In this document: positions 24,802-28,121 of the stretch, in pieces | Layout: every line of letters starts with the position of its first letter | Position numbering within the stretch: position 1 is the first letter of the stretch | From: Pseudaestuariivita sp. | GTDB lineage: Bacteria > Pseudomonadota > Alphaproteobacteria > Rhodobacterales > Rhodobacteraceae | Assembly: GCA_020629995.1 (NCBI GenBank) | Contig: JAHDCH010000001.1 | Span: 5,496-33,616 of the forward strand | Direction of reading: 5' to 3' | DNA length: 28,121 nt | Translations under genes and position numbers: made by a program | Notes under the pieces: generated by a model | Seen by the model: the letters and a program-made list of their open reading frames with translations, nothing else | The model's database searches: none | What the model was told of the DNA's origin: nothing

Positions 24802-26019
24802 TTGCGCAAACTGATCTGGATGACGGCAGCCCTGATGCTGGCCGCGCTGCCCGGCGCGGCGCAGGATTTTTCGGGCCTCGCCAAGGTGCTGCCCGAGCAA
24901 AGCGCGCTGGACGATGGCTGGCGCGGCACAACCACGCTTGAGCTGCAGCTGAGCCAGGGCGTGCCCTACCGTGTCTATACCCGCGCGGGGCCCGATCAGG
25001 TGATCCTGGATTTCCGCGAAGTGGACTGGACCGGGCTAGAGGCGCAGTCGCTGGACCAGTCGGACCGGGTTGCAGGGGTGCGCTTTGGCGCGTTTCGCCC
25101 CGGGTGGTCGCGGATGGTGCTGGATCTGGGCGAGCCGATGCTGGTCACGCAGGCGGGGCTTGAGGTGTCGGACACCGGTGCGCGGCTGACCGTGACGCTG
25201 GACAGCACGGACCGCGCGGCCTTTGACGCCGCTGCGGGCGCGCCGCCCTCGGCCCTGTGGGATCAGCTTGAGGCGGCTGATGTCGCCCCGCCACGCGCCG
25301 AGCTGGGCGCAGACGGCCCGATCGTGGTGATGATCGACCCGGGCCATGGCGGGATCGACCCCGGCGCGGTCACGCGCGGCGTGCGGGAGGCGGACATCAT
25401 GCTGACCCTCGCGCGCGAGCTGCGCGATGCGATCCGCCGGACCGAGGGCCTTGATGCGGTTCTGACGCGCGAGACGGATGTCTTTGTCTCGCTTGAGCGG
25501 CGCGTGGCGCTGGCCAAGGCGGCAGGGGCCGATCTGTTCATCTCGCTGCACGCGGATTCGCTGGCCAAGGGGCATGCGCAAGGGGCCTCGGTCTACACGC
25601 TGGACACCGAAGCGTCGGACGCTGCCGATCAGGCGCTGGCCGAACGGCACGAACGGGGCGATCTTCTGGCGGGCGTGGATCTGGAAAAAGCGGATGACGG
25701 GGTGGCGCTTGTCCTGCTGGACCTGGCGCGGACCGAAACCGCGCCGCGTTCGGCCGCCTTGGCAGGTCACCTGGTCGAGCGGATCCGCACCAACGTGGGC
25801 CGCGTCCACAAACGCCCCCTGCGGCGGGCGGCCTTTTCGGTGCTCAAGGCTGCCGACATCCCGTCGGTGCTGGTCGAAGTCGGCTTTTTGTCGACCGATC
25901 AGGACCTCGCGGACCTGCAGGATGCCGCCTGGCGCGGGCGCATGGTCAAGGGCCTGCGCGACGGGATCATCGCCTGGGTGCTCGAAGACGCGGCACGTGC
26001 GCCGCTTCGCCGCAAGTAA
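24802..26019 (+). CDS. amiC: N-acetylmuramoyl-L-alanine amidase
   Basis: About 405 residues if the TTG at 24802 is used, which yields a signal peptide MRKLIWMTAALMLAALPGAAQ with its basic end; the ATG at 24820 would lose that and the TTG at 24736 lies in a hairpin. No ribosome binding site is convincing. An AMIN-type N-terminal domain (about 40-140) would hold it to the septum or wall. The Amidase_3 catalytic domain (about 172-395) has zinc ligands His182 (DPGHGG), Glu196 (READIM) and His250 (SLHAD), and catalytic Glu359 (VEVGFLS). It cleaves the amide bond between MurNAc and the stem peptide in the periplasm during cell separation. It precedes the PBP1A gene, a common Rhodobacterales pair. 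Confidence 0.93.
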   Translation: MRKLIWMTAALMLAALPGAAQDFSGLAKVLPEQSALDDGWRGTTTLELQLSQGVPYRVYTRAGPDQVILDFREVDWTGLEAQSLDQSDRVAGVRFGAFRPGWSRMVLDLGEPMLVTQAGLEVSDTGARLTVTLDSTDRAAFDAAAGAPPSALWDQLEAADVAPPRAELGADGPIVVMIDPGHGGIDPGAVTRGVREADIMLTLARELRDAIRRTEGLDAVLTRETDVFVSLERRVALAKAAGADLFISLHADSLAKGHAQGASVYTLDTEASDAADQALAERHERGDLLAGVDLEKADDGVALVLLDLARTETAPRSAALAGHLVERIRTNVGRVHKRPLRRAAFSVLKAADIPSVLVEVGFLSTDQDLADLQDAAWRGRMVKGLRDGIIAWVLEDAARAPLRRK

Positions 26020-26040
26020 CCGCGGCGCAAGTGACCGCGG
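26011..26040 (+). repeat. Tandem 15-base duplication spanning the amiC stop codon
   Basis: CGCAAGTAACCGCGG is followed directly by CGCAAGTGACCGCGG, differing in one base. The period is divisible by three, so the frame has a TAA at 26017-26019 and a second in-frame TGA at 26032-26034. The duplication adds a backup stop. Confidence 0.8.
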
Positions 26041-26077
26041 ATGCGCGGAATTCCCCGCCCTTAACCGTTTATGTGTT

Positions 26078-26106
26078 TTGACGATCCCGGGGCGGGCCTG
26101 TATATC
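26078..26106 (+). promoter_or_regulatory. Sigma70-type promoter of mrcA
   Basis: TTGACG (26078-26083) and TATATC (26101-26106) with an exact 17-base spacer; the expected transcript starts about 48 bases before the GTG start. An eight-base inverted repeat, CCCCGCCC (26053-26060) and GGGGCGGG (26089-26096), brackets and enters the promoter and could be an operator or a hairpin. The 141-base gap otherwise holds only the 15-base duplication. Confidence 0.6.
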
Positions 26107-26160
26107 CAAGGCCCAAGCGCCGGCACGACCAAAGGCGCAGTCAGATAGCGGTGGACCCTC

Positions 26161-28121
26161 GTGATCCGGTTTGTCTTTTCGATCTTTGGCGGCGTGTTCT
26201 CTCTGGTCACGCTGGGCGCAATGATGGTCGGCCTGACCATCGGTGCGGTGTTCTGGATGTACAGCCAGGACCTGCCCAGCCACGAATCTCTGGCCAGCTA
26301 CAAGCCGCCCACCATCAGCCGGATTTATTCGAACGAAGGGCAGATCATCGACGAATTCGCCAAGGAACGTCGCCTGTTTGCGCCTGCCGATGAAATTCCG
26401 CCGCTGGTCAAGCAGGCGTTCATCTCGGCCGAAGACAAGAATTTTTACGTGCACGACGGCTATGATGTGCGCGGCATCGCCTCGGCGGCGGTGGATGCAG
26501 TGCGCTCGCGCGGGTCGAACGTGCGCGGCGCCTCGACGATCACCCAGCAGGTGATGAAGAACTTCCTGCTCGACGGCTCGCGCCGGGCCGAGCGCAAGAT
26601 CAAGGAAATCATCCTCGCCTCCCGCGTCGAGGAGACGCTGACCAAGGACCAGATCCTCGAACTGTATATGAACGAGATCTTTCTGGGGCAGAACTCGTAT
26701 GGCGTGGCCGCGGCCAGCCAGACCTATTTCAACAAACCGCTCAGCGATCTGGCCCCGCACGAGGCGGCCTTCCTTGCGTCGCTGCCCAAGGCGCCGTCGC
26801 AATTCCACCCGGTGCGCCGCAAGGACCGCCTGCTGGCGCGGCGGAATTTCGTTCTCAAGGAGATGCTCGAGAACGGCTATATCGACGGCTACGTATACAA
26901 TCAGGAAATCGCGCAGCCGCTGCGGTCGGTCCAGAACGGCGATTTTGAAAGCTTTCAGAGCGAACTGCCCCCGCGCGACTATTTCACCGACGAAATTCGC
27001 CGCCAGCTGAGCCGCGAGTTCGGCGAGGGCGAATTCTTTACCGGCGGCATGTCGGTGCGGGCGACGATCAACCCGGACATGCAGCTGGTCGCAGCCGAGG
27101 CGCTGCGCCGCCAGCTGGAACAATACGACCGCGGCACACGCCGCTGGCGCGGCACGGGCAAGACGATCCCGGCCGAGGCGCTGGCCAGCGAAGAGGCCTG
27201 GCGCGAGGCGCTGTCCAAGGTCAACGTGGCCCGCGACATCATTCTGGAAAACCGCTGGCACGTGGCCGTTGTGCTGGAGGTGGGCGACCAGCAGCTGCGC
27301 CTGGGGATCGAGGGTGTCGACGCCACCGAAGGCCGGCCTTCGGTCGTGCCGCGCAAGGACATCCAGTGGATGCGCGGATCGTTCCGCGACAATTTCAAAC
27401 CCGGCGACGTGGTGCATGTGCGCAAGATGACCGAGGACGGCTCGGGCAACTTTATCCGCTGGACGCTGCGGCAGGTGCCCGAAGTGCAGGGCGCGTTCAT
27501 GGCGATGGACGTGAACACCGGGCGGGTGATCGCGATGCAGGGCGGGTTCAGCTATCAGCATTCGGTCTTTAACCGCGCAACCCAGGCCAAACGGCAGCCC
27601 GGGTCGGCCTACAAGCCGTTTGTCTATGCCGCGGCGCTGGATTCAGGTTACACGCCCGCGACGATCGTCGTGGATGCCCCGATCGAGATCAACACCCCCC
27701 AGGGCCTGTGGCGCCCCAAGAACGCGTCCAACCGCTTTTACGGTCCGACGCCGCTGCGCACCGGGATCGAACAATCGCGCAACCTGATGACCATCCGTCT
27801 GGCCGAAGAGGTCGGGATGCGCACCGTCGGGTCTTATGCCGAACGTTTTGGTGTCTATGACAATGCCGTGCCGGTTCTGGCCAACGCGCTGGGCGCACAG
27901 GAAACGACGCTGTACAAGATGGTCGCGGCCTACGCGATGTTCGCCAATGGCGGCGAACGGGTCGAGCCGACCATGGTGGACCGCGTGCAGGACCGCTACG
28001 GCAAAACCGTCTACAAACACGATCCGCGCGACTGCGTGGATTGCGGCGCGGCCAGCATCGCGGACGGGCGCGGCCCGCGCATCATCTCCAAGCGCGAGAG
28101 GGTGATGGACCCGGTCACGGC
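26161..28121 (+). CDS. mrcA: Penicillin-binding protein 1A (3' end outside window)
   Basis: 653 complete codons from the GTG at 26161; PBP1A usually has 800 or more residues, so the C-terminal part is missing. A bifunctional wall synthase anchored in the inner membrane. A short cytoplasmic start and one membrane helix (about 5-33) lead to the GT51 glycosyltransferase domain with catalytic Glu91 in SAEDKNFY, GASTITQQ at 123-130 and Glu149 in RKIKEI. The transpeptidase domain (from about 440) shows the active-site Ser482 and Lys485 in GSAYK and SRN at 539-541; the KTG motif lies beyond the window. The ATGs inside the helix are alternatives, but the GTG gives the complete membrane anchor. A sigma70-like promoter sits just upstream. 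Confidence 0.96.
   Translation, partial: MIRFVFSIFGGVFSLVTLGAMMVGLTIGAVFWMYSQDLPSHESLASYKPPTISRIYSNEGQIIDEFAKERRLFAPADEIPPLVKQAFISAEDKNFYVHDGYDVRGIASAAVDAVRSRGSNVRGASTITQQVMKNFLLDGSRRAERKIKEIILASRVEETLTKDQILELYMNEIFLGQNSYGVAAASQTYFNKPLSDLAPHEAAFLASLPKAPSQFHPVRRKDRLLARRNFVLKEMLENGYIDGYVYNQEIAQPLRSVQNGDFESFQSELPPRDYFTDEIRRQLSREFGEGEFFTGGMSVRATINPDMQLVAAEALRRQLEQYDRGTRRWRGTGKTIPAEALASEEAWREALSKVNVARDIILENRWHVAVVLEVGDQQLRLGIEGVDATEGRPSVVPRKDIQWMRGSFRDNFKPGDVVHVRKMTEDGSGNFIRWTLRQVPEVQGAFMAMDVNTGRVIAMQGGFSYQHSVFNRATQAKRQPGSAYKPFVYAAALDSGYTPATIVVDAPIEINTPQGLWRPKNASNRFYGPTPLRTGIEQSRNLMTIRLAEEVGMRTVGSYAERFGVYDNAVPVLANALGAQETTLYKMVAAYAMFANGGERVEPTMVDRVQDRYGKTVYKHDPRDCVDCGAASIADGRGPRIISKRERVMDPVT

Noticed and set aside
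25036..27561. Very long minus-strand open frame of 841 codons across amiC and mrcA
   Set aside because: It runs through two genes with clear active sites on the plus strand and through the intergenic promoter; composition is typical of a shadow frame.

Overview
The window looks like a chromosomal segment of a GC-rich alphaproteobacterium, most likely Rhodobacterales (Roseobacter group). The reasons are the C4-type 5-aminolevulinate synthase, the gene order hemA / RodZ-like HTH protein / ispG, the pair amiC then mrcA, a choline sulfatase, and two perfect CtrA-type boxes (TTAA-N7-TTAA). This placement is inference from gene content, not from a database search. About twenty protein genes and one tRNA gene fill the window; no gene-free stretch exceeds about 150 bases. 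No insertion sequence, phage gene, integrase or CRISPR array is visible.

Layout. (1) 1-3170: the 3' part of choline sulfatase betC, a BKACE-family (DUF849) beta-keto acid cleavage enzyme and a PatD/YdcW-like aldehyde dehydrogenase on one strand with short gaps, probably one catabolic operon for quaternary amines or amino-aldehydes. (2) 3259-6881: a CheB-CheR-coiled coil-PAS-PAS fusion with no kinase domain, a hairpin, two CtrA boxes, then an unrecognised 213-residue protein whose promoter these boxes appear to form. (3) 7017-11052: tRNA-Asp(GTC) with its promoter, then a 1283-residue protein with one N-terminal membrane helix and a long helical/TPR-like body. (4) 11117-14856: pobA (4-hydroxybenzoate hydroxylase), then a hexapeptide acetyltransferase, a sulfotransferase-like protein and a glycosyltransferase-like protein, packed with overlapping ends; the last three may decorate a cell-surface glycan. 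(5) 14853-17077 (minus): an M20 dipeptidase translationally coupled to a haloacetate-dehalogenase-like hydrolase.

(6) 17226-21346: housekeeping block of hemA (tetrapyrrole synthesis, TTG start), a RodZ-like protein with a duplicated C-terminal domain, and ispG (isoprenoid synthesis). A perfect 30-base palindrome separates it from the convergent minus-strand pair 21411-23508: an M48 metalloprotease with TPR-like repeats and a DsbA-family oxidoreductase, both exported and so envelope quality-control candidates. (7) 23584-28121: a class I aminotransferase, the exported amidase amiC, and the 5' two-thirds or more of mrcA (PBP1A), with a clear sigma70-type promoter before mrcA. Many genes here (RodZ-like, M48, DsbA, AmiC, PBP1A) act on the envelope or peptidoglycan.

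The points most worth a second look are the CtrA-box-controlled orphan gene beside the kinase-less CheB-CheR protein, the betC-BKACE-ALDH operon, the dipeptidase/dehalogenase coupling, the duplicated RodZ C-terminal domain, and the 30-base palindrome.
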